A stretch of DNA of 64,000 nucleotides from Dyadobacter soli (GCF_900101885.1 NZ_FNAN01000021.1:107167-171166); one strand, 5' to 3'; counted from the first letter of the stretch, positions 44,957 to 55,869 are shown. The notes: a model not told the origin generated them from the sequence alone. Translations and numbers: made by a program.

Positions 44957-47900
44957 TTATCGTCGTATGAGAATCTTTCTCGTCGTATGAGCGCCATCGA
45001 TTCCTGTAATAACGATGTAATAAATTCCCGCAGAAAACCGGCTAACCTCAATGGAGGACTTGAATCCCGATTCCTGGTAAATCATCAAACCAGCAGGTGT
45101 AAGGATTTTCATACTTGATACCTGCTCCGGAGCTTCGACGTGGATATTTAAACGGTCGGTTGCAGGGTTAGGATAAATCACAACGCGTTCCAGCGCATTA
45201 TTATCCTCTAACTCCGCTGTTCTTTCCCCGGCGGCTTCCAATAAATCATTCCCCACTTCCTCCGGTACAGGTGAAGTACTATTCCCCATCAAATAGGCAG
45301 GCAAGTAACGCCAAGGCCCATACGATTGCCCTGTCAATGCCAGAACCGGATCATATTTCACCCGAACCCGCACCTTAGTACCAGACCCCTGCTTGTCAAT
45401 CACATTTTTCAACTCGAAACCCGTAGTGCCCAAATTTGAATAAGTGCTTTGCGATCCTGTTGACTGGGTGCTGTTGGTAATGCGGTTGTTACTGCCTTTG
45501 GAAAAGGCTTCCGCCAACGGTTTCGTTTCCCAAGCCAACTTGCCTTTGTTTCTGCCAGTGAAAGATTTGGCAAATAAGCCTGCGCCGAAGTTTTGTTGAG
45601 GGAACTGGGTGTGGTTGATGGGAGTGGTGAGATCGGCGGAGTTGTAGAGGCGGAGGTTGTTGCGGATGCCCAATGCGCTATTTCCGTAGTGTACGAATGC
45701 CGCATCATTGTCTTGGTATGACCAATCATAATTAGGTGCTCCTACCAATACATCACTATATCCGTCACCATTTACATCACCACCACCTGAAACCGAGAAG
45801 CCGACGTAATCATCGTTATAGCTTTTGCTAACATCGAATTCTATTGGATCTGGCTGAATTCCTTGTGGCGACCCGATGTAGATTAACGCTTCGCCAACGA
45901 AATGCATATTGAGTTGATCTACATAGTAAGGAGCTCCGACAACCAGGTCACTAAACCCGTCACCGTTTACATCACCAGCGGACGACAGCGAATACCCGAA
46001 TGCTAGTGCCGTCCCCGCTTGATTTCCAATTATTGTAGAAATGAAGGCATTATCCACTCCATTTGAAGAACCATAGTAAACGTATACAACGCCGTCGCCA
46101 TTATGATACGGGGAGCCTATTGCAACATCACTAAACCCATCTCCGTTTATATCACCGATGCCTGCAACTGCCCAACCCAAGTTTTCATAGGGCTGGACAC
46201 CTGTTATATGTGTACTAAAATCTAGCTTAATGCCAGTAGTTGACCCATAAAATATAAAGGAAGATCCGTTATCGGTGGAGCCTGATGAAAATGCCCCAAT
46301 AACAATATCATCATAGCCGTCGCCGTTCACATCGCCCGCCGAGGCAACGGCATTCCCGAGTCTGGTATCCGCTTGATTACTTTCAAAAGTTTTGATTGAA
46401 GCTTTATCCAAGCCATTGTCAGAACCTAAAAAAATGTAGAATCTTCCTTCCTCCGTCTGCCCATTACTTAAGTTTGAGGCTCCAATAACTATGTCATCGT
46501 ATCCATCCCCATTTGTATCACCAGCACTGGACACTGCATTACCCATAAATGCATTCGAGATATTACTTTCGATGGTAGCTACTATACCACTGAGACCAGC
46601 TCCTGAGCCATGAAAAACAAACACTGCTCCCTCATTGTTCTCAACATTATCAAAATTTGGCGCTCCAACAAGCACATCGCCAAATCCATCTCCATTGATA
46701 TCTCCGGCTGCGGCCACTTTACCAAAAGCTGCATCCGCTTGATTGCATTCCAACAACTTACTTGAATTCAGGTCAATCCCAGTTGGACCACCGTAATACA
46801 GGAACGCAACACCTTCTTGAGACTGTCCATTATCGAAAAGGTAGGCACCGATTAGAAGATCAGAATAGCCGTCGCCATTTACATCGCCTGCATTGGCAAC
46901 AGAACATCCCGATCCTGAAACGACCTGATTGGTATAAACGACATTGTAAGTTCTATCTTGAAAGCTATTTCCCCCCCCATACCAAACAAACACACTCCCC
47001 TCATCCTTCTGCCCATGATCAAACGCCCAGCTCCCTACCAGCACATCACTAAAACCATCACCATTTACATCACCAGCCGGAGCGACGGCGCTACCCATCC
47101 ACGCGTCACCCTGGTTGCTTTCCAGGACCGATACCGGTGTCGCATTCAACCCGTCTTTTGATCCCTGATAGATAAATGCGGCACCTTCGTTGACCTGGCC
47201 TTTGTCGTAGTACCGGGCTCCCGCGATCAGGTCTGCGTAACCGTCGCCGTTTACGTCACCTGCGCAAGCCACCGAGAAGCCGAACTGCGCTTCCACCTGA
47301 TCGCTTTCCAGGGTTTGGGAAGCTACCGTGCTGATACCATTGGCGGAACCGTGGTGGATCATAACGACCCCTTCATTGCTGCTTCCTTTGTCGTAGAGAT
47401 AGGCGCCAATGGCGATGTCACTGAACCCATCGCCGTTCACGTCGCCTGCGGATGATAGCGCATGCCCGAACCGGGAGTCGACCTGGTTGCCTTCTATAAC
47501 CGTCGGATTTGCAGTAACCACGCCGCCAGCCGAGCCCTTGAAAATGAATGCGGCCCCTTCCAGTACCTGCCCGTTTGCATAAAGCCGTGCTCCGGCCATG
47601 ACATCGCTGAACCCGTCGCCGTCTACATCGCCCGCTCCGGCTACGGCGAAGCCCATCATGGCGCCGGGCTGGTTGCATTCCAGAAAGGTTACCAGTCCTA
47701 AGCCATTTGGCGCGCCAAGAACCACCACACCGATACCTTCATTAGACTGATTGTTATCAAACTGGTGCGCTCCGGCAAGCATATCGGAATAGCCGTCGCC
47801 GTTGACATCCCCGGCCATTGCCACGGAAATACCCAGGTTCGCTTCGGCCTGATCTAATTTAAAGACGTAAGGGTTGTTGGTAACAATCCCACCCGCAGAA

Positions 47901-49024
47901 CCTTTGTAAATGAACACAGCGCCTTCATTTGCGGCAGATGCATCGTAGTATGGAGCTCCGACCATGATATCGGAGAAACCATCCTTATTAATATCCCCAG
48001 CGTTACTTACCGAGTACCCCATTTGTGCATTAGCCTGGTTGCATTCCAAAACAGTGGCCGCAAGGCTGATGCCACCGGCGGTACCCGGGTAGAGGAATGC
48101 AGCGCCTTCGTCCGCCTGCCCGTTGTCGTATTTCGGGGCTCCTACCAACACGTCGCTATACCCATCGCCGTTGACGTCGCCTGCCGTGGAAACCGAGAAC
48201 CCCAGCCATGCGTAGCTTTGGTTGATTTCCAATGTTTTATCTGCATTGGCCGGGCTGCCGTTAGCGATGATCGGGTCGATGGTGACCGGATATGCGGCAT
48301 TGGCTACGTCAACATTAATCTCAATTTGTTTTCCGGAGAGCACCAATTCAGCGACGAGTGGTTTTCCATTCGCGTCCCAGCATTGCAAGTCGCTGTATGT
48401 GAGGCGATCTGTCTCTTCGCCCCGGTTTTCAGAATAAAATATCAGCTGACCAGCGTTCTGTTGCCGTGCGAGCAAACCATGGAGCGAAAGGCGCACGGAA
48501 AGCTGTTGCGTATGTGCAGGCGCACGGGAGACAATGAAGTTCTGCCGGATCCCTGACTGATTATTGATAAATTCTTCGGCAAAGTCCCGGTGCGCAATAG
48601 TCAGTGTATCGCTTCGATTGTCCGTTGCGGCATCGGATTCAGCTGTGGCGATCAGCGCGCCGTCCGCATAAACCCCTTCATTTACCAACTCCATCCGGAA
48701 ATTCTGGCCTGCCGAATCGACGCGGTTCTGGACGGTAAGGTTGCCCGGCCGGTAATATGCTCTCAGGTTATGCTCCCGGTTTGGGCTTTGCAGCACGTGG
48801 TGCGAAGAATCGTAGGTGATATGATACTCGCGCCGGGCAATTTCGCCCTTGATACTGTTTAATGTGCTGCCTGTCGGCACATTCGCTCGCTCGCCGGGTA
48901 GGTTCCCCGGTTTCACAGACGCTTTCTCATCGCTCCGATCACGGATGATTGAGCTCAAATTCAGGAAAAAGGCAACGGCCGCAGCGATAGCTGCTCCCGC
49001 AAGGATAGTGTAGTGTTTTTTCAT
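44957..49024 (-). CDS. FG-GAP (integrin-like) repeat surface protein with T9SS sorting tail
   Basis: About 1355 residues from ATG 49024. An N-terminal hydrophobic segment (LAGAAIAAAVAFFLN) serves as signal or anchor. After a lead-in domain of about 250 residues come 14 repeats of roughly 60 residues, each holding a calcium-binding motif of the type AGDVNGDGYSDVLVGAP. The C-terminus (VIYPNPATDRLNIHV) is a type A T9SS sorting domain. FG-GAP repeats build seven-bladed propellers, so 14 copies fit two propellers. Likely cell-surface adhesion or polysaccharide binding. Confidence 0.9.
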   Translation of the reverse strand: MKKHYTILAGAAIAAAVAFFLNLSSIIRDRSDEKASVKPGNLPGERANVPTGSTLNSIKGEIARREYHITYDSSHHVLQSPNREHNLRAYYRPGNLTVQNRVDSAGQNFRMELVNEGVYADGALIATAESDAATDNRSDTLTIAHRDFAEEFINNQSGIRQNFIVSRAPAHTQQLSVRLSLHGLLARQQNAGQLIFYSENRGEETDRLTYSDLQCWDANGKPLVAELVLSGKQIEINVDVANAAYPVTIDPIIANGSPANADKTLEINQSYAWLGFSVSTAGDVNGDGYSDVLVGAPKYDNGQADEGAAFLYPGTAGGISLAATVLECNQANAQMGYSVSNAGDINKDGFSDIMVGAPYYDASAANEGAVFIYKGSAGGIVTNNPYVFKLDQAEANLGISVAMAGDVNGDGYSDMLAGAHQFDNNQSNEGIGVVVLGAPNGLGLVTFLECNQPGAMMGFAVAGAGDVDGDGFSDVMAGARLYANGQVLEGAAFIFKGSAGGVVTANPTVIEGNQVDSRFGHALSSAGDVNGDGFSDIAIGAYLYDKGSSNEGVVMIHHGSANGISTVASQTLESDQVEAQFGFSVACAGDVNGDGYADLIAGARYYDKGQVNEGAAFIYQGSKDGLNATPVSVLESNQGDAWMGSAVAPAGDVNGDGFSDVLVGSWAFDHGQKDEGSVFVWYGGGNSFQDRTYNVVYTNQVVSGSGCSVANAGDVNGDGYSDLLIGAYLFDNGQSQEGVAFLYYGGPTGIDLNSSKLLECNQADAAFGKVAAAGDINGDGFGDVLVGAPNFDNVENNEGAVFVFHGSGAGLSGIVATIESNISNAFMGNAVSSAGDTNGDGYDDIVIGASNLSNGQTEEGRFYIFLGSDNGLDKASIKTFESNQADTRLGNAVASAGDVNGDGYDDIVIGAFSSGSTDNGSSFIFYGSTTGIKLDFSTHITGVQPYENLGWAVAGIGDINGDGFSDVAIGSPYHNGDGVVYVYYGSSNGVDNAFISTIIGNQAGTALAFGYSLSSAGDVNGDGFSDLVVGAPYYVDQLNMHFVGEALIYIGSPQGIQPDPIEFDVSKSYNDDYVGFSVSGGGDVNGDGYSDVLVGAPNYDWSYQDNDAAFVHYGNSALGIRNNLRLYNSADLTTPINHTQFPQQNFGAGLFAKSFTGRNKGKLAWETKPLAEAFSKGSNNRITNSTQSTGSQSTYSNLGTTGFELKNVIDKQGSGTKVRVRVKYDPVLALTGQSYGPWRYLPAYLMGNSTSPVPEEVGNDLLEAAGERTAELEDNNALERVVIYPNPATDRLNIHVEAPEQVSSMKILTPAGLMIYQESGFKSSIEVSRFSAGIYYIVITGIDGAHTTRKILIRR

Positions 49025-49157
49025 CAAGGTATCCGTTTTGCATTTAGAGGTACTGATTTAAGTACTGCAATTTGATACCGAAATGGTTAGGGGAAGAAAA
49101 CCGATGTCCGATCGGCTGGAAATGAATGTCCTTTCGGAAATATTGATGGTAATGGTA

Positions 49158-50666
49158 TCACCACCGCTCCTCCGCAATCTCCTTCTCAATCCTCGCATTA
49201 ATGTCAATCCTCGCATCGCGAAACACAAAAACAGTAGTCCCCCACTCCCGCGCATAACGATTCGTGACCGAATCTGCCGCATAACCGGTCGCGAATAATG
49301 GCCCCGTTTCTTTCATTTCATCCTCCCCATCACCCCAGGATTTCACGCGGATGAGGTGTTTGTAGCGCTTCGAAAGATCAAACCAGTTGACATAATCCGC
49401 ATTGAAGCTCACTGCTTTGACGCCCGCTTTGGAATAATAATTAATGGCCCCGGCCTGACCATAGTTATCGCAAAGGACGAGGGTCGCGGCTTTCTCGGGC
49501 ATCGATGCGTAGGCGGCATCCACTTTGCCCGCAAGCTCCCGCCAGCCGACCATATCGGCGAAATCCTGCGGCAGTTGGTGGTCTTTACCGTCTTCCCAGC
49601 GCAGCATTCCCAGCTTTTGATAAGGCTCCGGGTTGGCGGCGATCTCCTCCGGCGTTTTGTTGGGAAAGGCCACATAAAACAGCGGGATGAAGAGTATAAT
49701 GGGAATCAGCAAAAAAACACCGCGCAGCCACGCCGCTTTCACTTTCGCCCCGATATAAGCAGCCCCGAATGCAATATAAACCGGGTAAATGCCGATGGCG
49801 TAATAGCTCTTCGCGCGCAGGTACGTGAAGACCGCGAGGGTGATAATGATGCTGAAAAAGAACAACCGGTACGGCGCCAGCGGCTTGTGGACGAGCAGCC
49901 CGTAAAGTCCCGCGACGATGACGAATATCGCGCTCATGAAGAACAGAAGCTGCTCTTTCAGAAAATCGGCGCGGTTCACGTTCACGAGCTGCGTTTCGGC
50001 GAGCAGTTTCATGTGGTGAAATACCGGGAAGTTGTTCTGGTATTGCCAGATAAGGTTGGGCGAGATGAGGAGCAATGCAAGCAGGAGCGCGAGGTAAATG
50101 TGCCTGTTCAGCAGCATTTTGCGCTGAGGCGTGAGTAAAATGGCAGGCAGGAGCCCTACGACGGCAAATGCGATGTTGTATTTATTTAAAAAACCAATGG
50201 CAAAAACAGCCGCAAATGCATACAGCCAGCGGCGGTTATCGGTCTGGATAAAGCTGATCAGGAAATAGTACAGCGCGGTCCAGCACAGCACGTCCAGCGA
50301 ATTCGGCTGAAAAAGTTGGTTTAGCCTCAATAAAACCGAAAACAACGTGCAGAAGCCAGCCAGCAGACAGGCGTATAAATTGCCTCCCAGCCTCTCCACG
50401 GTTCGCCAGACGACCAGGATCGTGAGCGCCCCGAACAGCGCGGGGAAGAATCGCACAGTCCATTCGCCATTGCCCAATGCCTGGATCACCCACGCAAGCC
50501 AGGAGGTGACGGGCGGCACCGACAGGAAGCCCCAGGCGAGGTGACTCCCCTGGTCGAGGTGCAGGTACTCGTCGCGGTGCAGCTCGTATCCGGGGATAAT
50601 GAGAAAATATTGCAGCAGGAATTTCAGGACGATCAAAGTCAGCAGCAGGATGGTTCTTCGGGTCAT
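49158..50666 (-). CDS. GT39/ArnT-like membrane glycosyltransferase (PMT_2 family)
   Basis: About 502 residues from ATG 50666; starts at 50693 and 50717 are in frame. More than eight hydrophobic segments form the polytopic N-terminal part. The first large loop has the catalytic acid region HRDEYLHLDQG (DE-type, as in PMT and ArnT), and the C-terminal third is a soluble periplasmic domain. Such enzymes transfer a sugar from a polyprenyl-phosphate donor to protein or lipid A. Divergent to the FAD/Rieske gene. Confidence 0.85.
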   Translation of the reverse strand: MTRRTILLLTLIVLKFLLQYFLIIPGYELHRDEYLHLDQGSHLAWGFLSVPPVTSWLAWVIQALGNGEWTVRFFPALFGALTILVVWRTVERLGGNLYACLLAGFCTLFSVLLRLNQLFQPNSLDVLCWTALYYFLISFIQTDNRRWLYAFAAVFAIGFLNKYNIAFAVVGLLPAILLTPQRKMLLNRHIYLALLLALLLISPNLIWQYQNNFPVFHHMKLLAETQLVNVNRADFLKEQLLFFMSAIFVIVAGLYGLLVHKPLAPYRLFFFSIIITLAVFTYLRAKSYYAIGIYPVYIAFGAAYIGAKVKAAWLRGVFLLIPIILFIPLFYVAFPNKTPEEIAANPEPYQKLGMLRWEDGKDHQLPQDFADMVGWRELAGKVDAAYASMPEKAATLVLCDNYGQAGAINYYSKAGVKAVSFNADYVNWFDLSKRYKHLIRVKSWGDGEDEMKETGPLFATGYAADSVTNRYAREWGTTVFVFRDARIDINARIEKEIAEERW

Positions 50667-50732
50667 AGGTGTTTGGGAAGCTATCGTTGGCATGGATTTT
50701 GTCCTGATTGCACGCAAAAAAATCAGGATACC

Positions 50733-52343
50733 ATGAACTCAATATCAAATCAGGACAATATACTAAACAGCGGTCCACGCACCAAGGGCGTAGCACGCGA
50801 CGGTTCGAACAAGAGCCTATGGCAAACCAATGTTACAGCACAGCCGGGCAACAATAGCGCCGCAAATCCGGGACAAATCTTTGATACACTGATCGTTGGA
50901 GCTGGCATTACCGGCCTTACCACGGCCTTGCTGCTTCAAAAAGAAGGCCGCAAATGCGTTATCGCCGAAGCGCATTCGCCGGGCTACGGGACTACGGGCG
51001 GCACGACGGCGCACATTAACACCTTCGCCGACACTACGTATGCAGAAGTGGAAAGCGGTTTCGGGCAGGAAGCTTCGCAGCAATTTGCCGGGGCCATAGC
51101 AGAATCGGTAGCCCTCATTCACAATATGGTGGAAACGTACGGGATCGACTGTGATTTCGAATGGAAGCAGGCTTATGTGTACTCCGAAACGGACGAGGAG
51201 ACAAAGCAGCTCGACGATCTTTACCAAAGCGCCTTACGCGCTGGTGTGTCCACGGAGCCCGCGCATGACGCGCCCGCGCCGCTCCCATTCCGGAAAGCCG
51301 TCGTCTTCGACAAACAGGCACAGTTTCATCCATTGAAATACATTTTAGGCTTGCAAAAGGCATTTACCGACCTCGGCGGAATCGTGTTAGAGAATACGCT
51401 GATCGACCACATCGATTCGAACGACGAATACCACACCGCGCACGCAGGCGAGCGGGAGATCAAAGCCAGATCTGTCGTGTATGCTACGCACATTCCGCCG
51501 GGCGGGGTCAATGTGCTGCATTTCCGTAATGCGCCTTACCGCAGCTACGTCGTGGCGGCTACCTTGAAGGGCGAAGCCTACCCCGATGCCCTGATCTACG
51601 ACATGCAGGAGCCTTACCATTACTTCCGGACGCACGCCATTAACGGCCAGAAATACCTCGTATCAGGCGGGCACGACCATAAAACGGGCCACGGCGATCC
51701 CGAACAGGCATTCGCGGATCTGATCGAGTACACAAAGAAATGTTACCCGGTGGATAAGATTACCACCCAATGGTCGGCGCAATATTATGTCCCGGCCGAT
51801 GGCCTGCCTTACATCGGCCAAATGCCGGGTGCTTCGGGGGGCATTTATGTGGCCACGGGCTTTAACGGCAATGGTATGATCCTGGGAACGGTGGCGGCAA
51901 TCGTGCTCAGCGAATTGATTTCGGAGGGTACCAGCCCTTATGAAAAGCTGTTCGATCCCGCGCGGGTTAAACCGGTGGCAGCTTTCACAGAATTCGTCAA
52001 AGAGAATGCCGACGTGGTTGGCCGGTTCGTGGGAGACCGGTTCGGCATTGAGGAAATCGAATCGTTGGGCGAAATTGTTGCGGGTAGCGGTAAAATCGTA
52101 GAATATGAGGGTCAGAAAGTAGGTATTTACAAAAAAGAAAACGGCCAGGTAACCGTGCTCGACCCCGTGTGTACCCACGCGGGATGCATTGTTCAGTGGA
52201 ATAATTCCGAAAAAAGCTGGGACTGCCCGTGCCACGGCGCCCGGTTCAACTGCGAGGGAGAAGTACTTACCGGCCCCGCCCGGAAACCGCTCGACCGGGT
52301 CAGCGTCGACCAGGCGAAAGCATCACCGGCCGCCACCCGCTAA
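50733..52343 (+). CDS. FAD-dependent oxidoreductase with C-terminal Rieske domain
   Basis: 536 residues from ATG 50733. The N-terminal FAD-binding Rossmann (VGAGITGLTTALLL, about 52-65) leads a DAO-type domain. A Rieske [2Fe-2S] domain at the C-terminus has Cys480-x-His482 (CTHAGC) and Cys498-x2-His501 (CPCHG), with extra Cys485 and Cys500 as in disulfide-stabilised bc1-type Rieske proteins. This fusion resembles gamma-glutamylputrescine-oxidase-like flavoproteins. Substrate unknown. Confidence 0.9.
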   Translation: MNSISNQDNILNSGPRTKGVARDGSNKSLWQTNVTAQPGNNSAANPGQIFDTLIVGAGITGLTTALLLQKEGRKCVIAEAHSPGYGTTGGTTAHINTFADTTYAEVESGFGQEASQQFAGAIAESVALIHNMVETYGIDCDFEWKQAYVYSETDEETKQLDDLYQSALRAGVSTEPAHDAPAPLPFRKAVVFDKQAQFHPLKYILGLQKAFTDLGGIVLENTLIDHIDSNDEYHTAHAGEREIKARSVVYATHIPPGGVNVLHFRNAPYRSYVVAATLKGEAYPDALIYDMQEPYHYFRTHAINGQKYLVSGGHDHKTGHGDPEQAFADLIEYTKKCYPVDKITTQWSAQYYVPADGLPYIGQMPGASGGIYVATGFNGNGMILGTVAAIVLSELISEGTSPYEKLFDPARVKPVAAFTEFVKENADVVGRFVGDRFGIEEIESLGEIVAGSGKIVEYEGQKVGIYKKENGQVTVLDPVCTHAGCIVQWNNSEKSWDCPCHGARFNCEGEVLTGPARKPLDRVSVDQAKASPAATR

Positions 52344-52405
52344 AAATCAATGGCGGCCCGGTATCGTCGGGCCGCCATTCAGGTTAATGCCAATTCAAAA
52401 GGTCG

Positions 52406-55400
52406 CTACTGCGCCGCCGATGCCAGCACCGCCTGTGCACTCATTACAACCATCAGACTGCCGGATGATTTGGAAGGGTTTACAAAAATCATATACACAT
52501 CGTGCGACTTACCATCCGCCGCGGGGAGTTTTACAGGAATTTCCAGGGCCGACGGTTTGAAATCGAGCTTGTCGGTCGGTTCGAGGTAGGCCGATTCGCC
52601 GATTACCTTGCCCGTCGGGCTGTCGAGCCGCAGCTCTATTTTGCCGCCCAACGCATTCAGCTGCGGTTTCGGCGCCATAGCCATAATGCGGAATACCGAA
52701 ACACCATTCAGATCCACTTGTTTCAGCCCCATATAAGCACCCGATTTTGCCGGAATAGCCAGGTTATTACCGCCGTACGACATTTTATTGACATTGTCAT
52801 ACACATCGAACCCGTGCACGTCCATATTCGAATTCCGCAGCACAAAAGTCTGCTCGGAGCGTAATGCAGGCAGGCCTTTCGCACCCTTGTCCTCGTACGC
52901 AGCGCGCACGACGAACACGCCCTTGCCCTTATCGCCATTCGGTAATGCGGCCGTGTAGCTTCCTTTCACAGGTAGCGAAGCATTTGCGGCGTCATTTGAA
53001 AGGTTCAGAATGTATTTCACCATTTCCGAAGCCTCGGCGGCCGAAAGCTGCGGGTGCGCGGCCATCGCCGTTTCGCCCCACACGCCACCACCACCATTGA
53101 TCACCTTTTTGGTAAGCGTTTCCACGGCCGAGCCGTTGCCTTTGTATTTGCGGGCGACGTCGGTGTAAGCCGGGCCGATGGATTTTTTACTAATGGCGTG
53201 GCAGGCCTTGCAATCGCTTGCCTCGATAAGCTTTTTGCCCTTCGCAAATGTCGCTGTCGCGTCCGCTGAGCGGTGCCCCTGCGCAATGGCTACCTTGTCG
53301 AAACCTTCGGGCAGGTAGTCGATGTTCACGGCCACGGCGTCGGCGTCGATGCCGCTTCCGAGCGCACCGTCTTCCTTATCTTTCACTTTTACATCATATT
53401 GGAACGGCTTGCCCGGCACGAAAAACGACTTGTTGGCCCCCGGCATGTCCAGGCTCAGCACCGGAGCCTCATTACCAACCGTCACATCGAGCGACTGTGT
53501 CGAAATGCCGCCTTTTCCGTCGTTGACAGTTAGTGCAGCTTTGTACAGCCCTGTTTTGGCAAGCGTTAGCTGCGCGTCCCGGGTGTTGATTGTTTTGGTA
53601 AAACCGTTTTTGGAAGTGATTTTCCATGAATAGGTCAATGCGTCCCCGTCGGCATCGTCTGTGCCCGAAGCTGTAAGTTTCAATGTCAGTGGCGCGGAAC
53701 CACCTTGTTTGTTGGCGGCCATTTCAATCTTCGGCTTGCGGTTACCGCCGTTGTACTCGATGCGGATCAGGCGGGCGTCGTCATTGGCGGAGAACCAGCC
53801 GGAGCCGTATTCGAGCATGTACAGATCCCCGTTTTGTGCAAATTCCATATCCATCGGGTTAGAGAATTTATAGCTCGGCATAAAGCGCTCCATGGATGTG
53901 TAATTGCCTTCTTTATCCATCGTCACGGCCATAATCCAGCCGCGCATCCATTCGTAGGCCAGCAGCTTGCCATTGTAATAGGCAGGAAATGCACCGGCAG
54001 TCTTGAAATCGTCCGAATAGAATACCGGGCCGGCCATGGCGTTGCGCCCGCCCGCACCTACGAGCGGGAACTCGGGCGAGGCGTCGTAAGGATACCATAT
54101 GAATGCTTTCTGCGCCGGAGGCAGCACTTTCAAGCCCGTATTACTGGGAGAATTGTTGGTCGGCGCCGCTACATCCCATTTCTCGCCAGATTGGCTAGCC
54201 GTGAAGTCATATTTGTTGTAAGCCTTGTTATCTCCTACAAAATGCGGCCAGCCGAAGTTACCCGCTTTGCGGGCCTGCCCTACCTCGTCGTGACCGGCCG
54301 GGCCGCGGTTAGCGTCGGGTTTGGCAGCGTCGGGCCCCACCTCTCCCCAATATACGTAGCCGGTGTGCTTATCCACCGAAATACGGAACGGGTTACGGTG
54401 GCCCATGGTGTAGATTTCCGGGCGCGTTTGCGCTGTGCCTTTCGAGAAAAGGTTTCCTTCCGGGATGGTGTAGGTACCATCCGCCTGCGGTTTAATGCGA
54501 ATGATCTTGCCGCGCAGGTCATTGGTATTGGCGGAAGATTTCTGTGCGTCCCATGCCTCGCGACCTGCACGTTCGTCGCTCGGGCTGTATCCGTTGGAGC
54601 CGTGCGGATTGGTGTTGTCACCGGTCGATAAGTAAAGGTTACCATCCTTATCCCAGGCAATAGAGCCGGCGGTATGGCAGCATTCTTCGCGCTGCGTAGG
54701 CACGTCGAGCATGATTTTGCGCGATGCCAGGTCCAGCTCGTCGCCTTTCAGTTCAAAGCGTGCCAGCACATTCTTCGACTCGTTCGGGTCGGAATAGTAG
54801 AGGTAGATCCAGTGGTTTTGGGCAAAATTGGGGTCTTTGTTCAATCCTAATAAACCATCCTCGCCCATGGATTCCTTACCTTCCTTGCTCACATACTTGG
54901 TACTCACCGGCAGCTTGGCGATGGTTTTCAGTTCTTTGGATTGGATATTGTACAAAAGCACCTCGCCTTTCCGCTGGATAAACAGGATGCGCCCGTCACC
55001 CAGCACGCTGAGTTCCATGGGTTCGTCCAGTTTTTCGGCCAGTATCACTTTGGAAAAACGGTTTTCTTCCGGCCGTGCTTTGGCAAAATCGACCGGCTTG
55101 GGCGTATCACCGCCCGTGGTGTAGCGAATGCCCGCCCAGAGGTGATTCAGGAAGAGGGGCTCTTCGAAAGTTTCGTCGGTATGTCCCATGGCCGTGTAAA
55201 ACGACCGGCCGCCGTCAAACTCCTGGTACCAGCTCATCGGGTGGAAATCCGAGTTTTTGCCGCCGGTATAGCTCTTTTCGTCGATTTTCAGGACGACGTT
55301 GATTTTCGGGGATATATTTTTAAAACTGTAAAACTCATCGCTCCGCTCGAATTCGTCGGGCATACCCTGCGTGGCCCAATGATTTTTCTCGGTAACAATA

Positions 55401-55840
55401 AATTTCCCTTTCTGCACATTGTTGGGCATCGGGTGGTCGAGGAACCAGGCCCCGGCCAATGCACCGTACCACGGCCATTCGTATTCCGTATCGCTGGCCG
55501 CGTGAATGCCCACGTAGCCGCCCCCCGCCTGAATGTAGCGTTCGAATGCGCTTTGCTGTTCGGCATCGAGTATATCCCCGGTGGTATTCAGGAAGATAAC
55601 CGTGTTGTATTTTTTCAGATTGCTTTCCTTAAACTGCGCGGCGTCCTCCGTGAAACTGACGCCATAACCCTTCTCGGTCGCCATTTTGCCCAGCGCCTTC
55701 TTCCCCGCCTCGATCGACGGATGCCTGAAAGCCGCCGTTTTGCTGAATACCAGCAACTGCATTTTGGGCGCCTGCGCCATTACATGACCGACCAGCAGCC
55801 ATGCACAGCCCAGCAGCACGCCCTGTAATTTTCTCTTCAT
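52406..55840 (-). CDS. ThuA - glucose/sorbosone dehydrogenase - PKD - cytochrome c fusion protein
   Basis: About 1144 residues from ATG 55840, where a signal peptide begins (MKRKLQGVLLGCAWLLVGHV). The ThuA trehalose-utilisation domain (about 25-235) is followed by a PQQ-type sugar dehydrogenase propeller (about 260-650, with DGNLYLSTGDNTNPHGSNGY), a PKD-like beta domain (about 705-790) and a cytochrome c with CKACH at 877-881. A C-terminal carbohydrate-binding-like domain ends the protein. It should oxidise an external sugar and pass electrons to a haem within one chain. Such fusions are frequent in Bacteroidota. Divergent from a NUDIX regulator. Confidence 0.9.
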   Translation of the reverse strand: MKRKLQGVLLGCAWLLVGHVMAQAPKMQLLVFSKTAAFRHPSIEAGKKALGKMATEKGYGVSFTEDAAQFKESNLKKYNTVIFLNTTGDILDAEQQSAFERYIQAGGGYVGIHAASDTEYEWPWYGALAGAWFLDHPMPNNVQKGKFIVTEKNHWATQGMPDEFERSDEFYSFKNISPKINVVLKIDEKSYTGGKNSDFHPMSWYQEFDGGRSFYTAMGHTDETFEEPLFLNHLWAGIRYTTGGDTPKPVDFAKARPEENRFSKVILAEKLDEPMELSVLGDGRILFIQRKGEVLLYNIQSKELKTIAKLPVSTKYVSKEGKESMGEDGLLGLNKDPNFAQNHWIYLYYSDPNESKNVLARFELKGDELDLASRKIMLDVPTQREECCHTAGSIAWDKDGNLYLSTGDNTNPHGSNGYSPSDERAGREAWDAQKSSANTNDLRGKIIRIKPQADGTYTIPEGNLFSKGTAQTRPEIYTMGHRNPFRISVDKHTGYVYWGEVGPDAAKPDANRGPAGHDEVGQARKAGNFGWPHFVGDNKAYNKYDFTASQSGEKWDVAAPTNNSPSNTGLKVLPPAQKAFIWYPYDASPEFPLVGAGGRNAMAGPVFYSDDFKTAGAFPAYYNGKLLAYEWMRGWIMAVTMDKEGNYTSMERFMPSYKFSNPMDMEFAQNGDLYMLEYGSGWFSANDDARLIRIEYNGGNRKPKIEMAANKQGGSAPLTLKLTASGTDDADGDALTYSWKITSKNGFTKTINTRDAQLTLAKTGLYKAALTVNDGKGGISTQSLDVTVGNEAPVLSLDMPGANKSFFVPGKPFQYDVKVKDKEDGALGSGIDADAVAVNIDYLPEGFDKVAIAQGHRSADATATFAKGKKLIEASDCKACHAISKKSIGPAYTDVARKYKGNGSAVETLTKKVINGGGGVWGETAMAAHPQLSAAEASEMVKYILNLSNDAANASLPVKGSYTAALPNGDKGKGVFVVRAAYEDKGAKGLPALRSEQTFVLRNSNMDVHGFDVYDNVNKMSYGGNNLAIPAKSGAYMGLKQVDLNGVSVFRIMAMAPKPQLNALGGKIELRLDSPTGKVIGESAYLEPTDKLDFKPSALEIPVKLPAADGKSHDVYMIFVNPSKSSGSLMVVMSAQAVLASAAQ

Positions 55841-55869
55841 CCGGTTAGGTTGTTTGAATTTGTGACTTT

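Noticed and set aside
46762..47161. Small plus-strand ORFs in the FG-GAP gene
   Set aside because: They mirror the repeats on the other strand and have no features of their own.
50541..50732. 64-codon extension of the FAD/Rieske gene
   Set aside because: It would be coded antisense to the glycosyltransferase gene, and ATG 50733 is well placed for a normal N-terminus.
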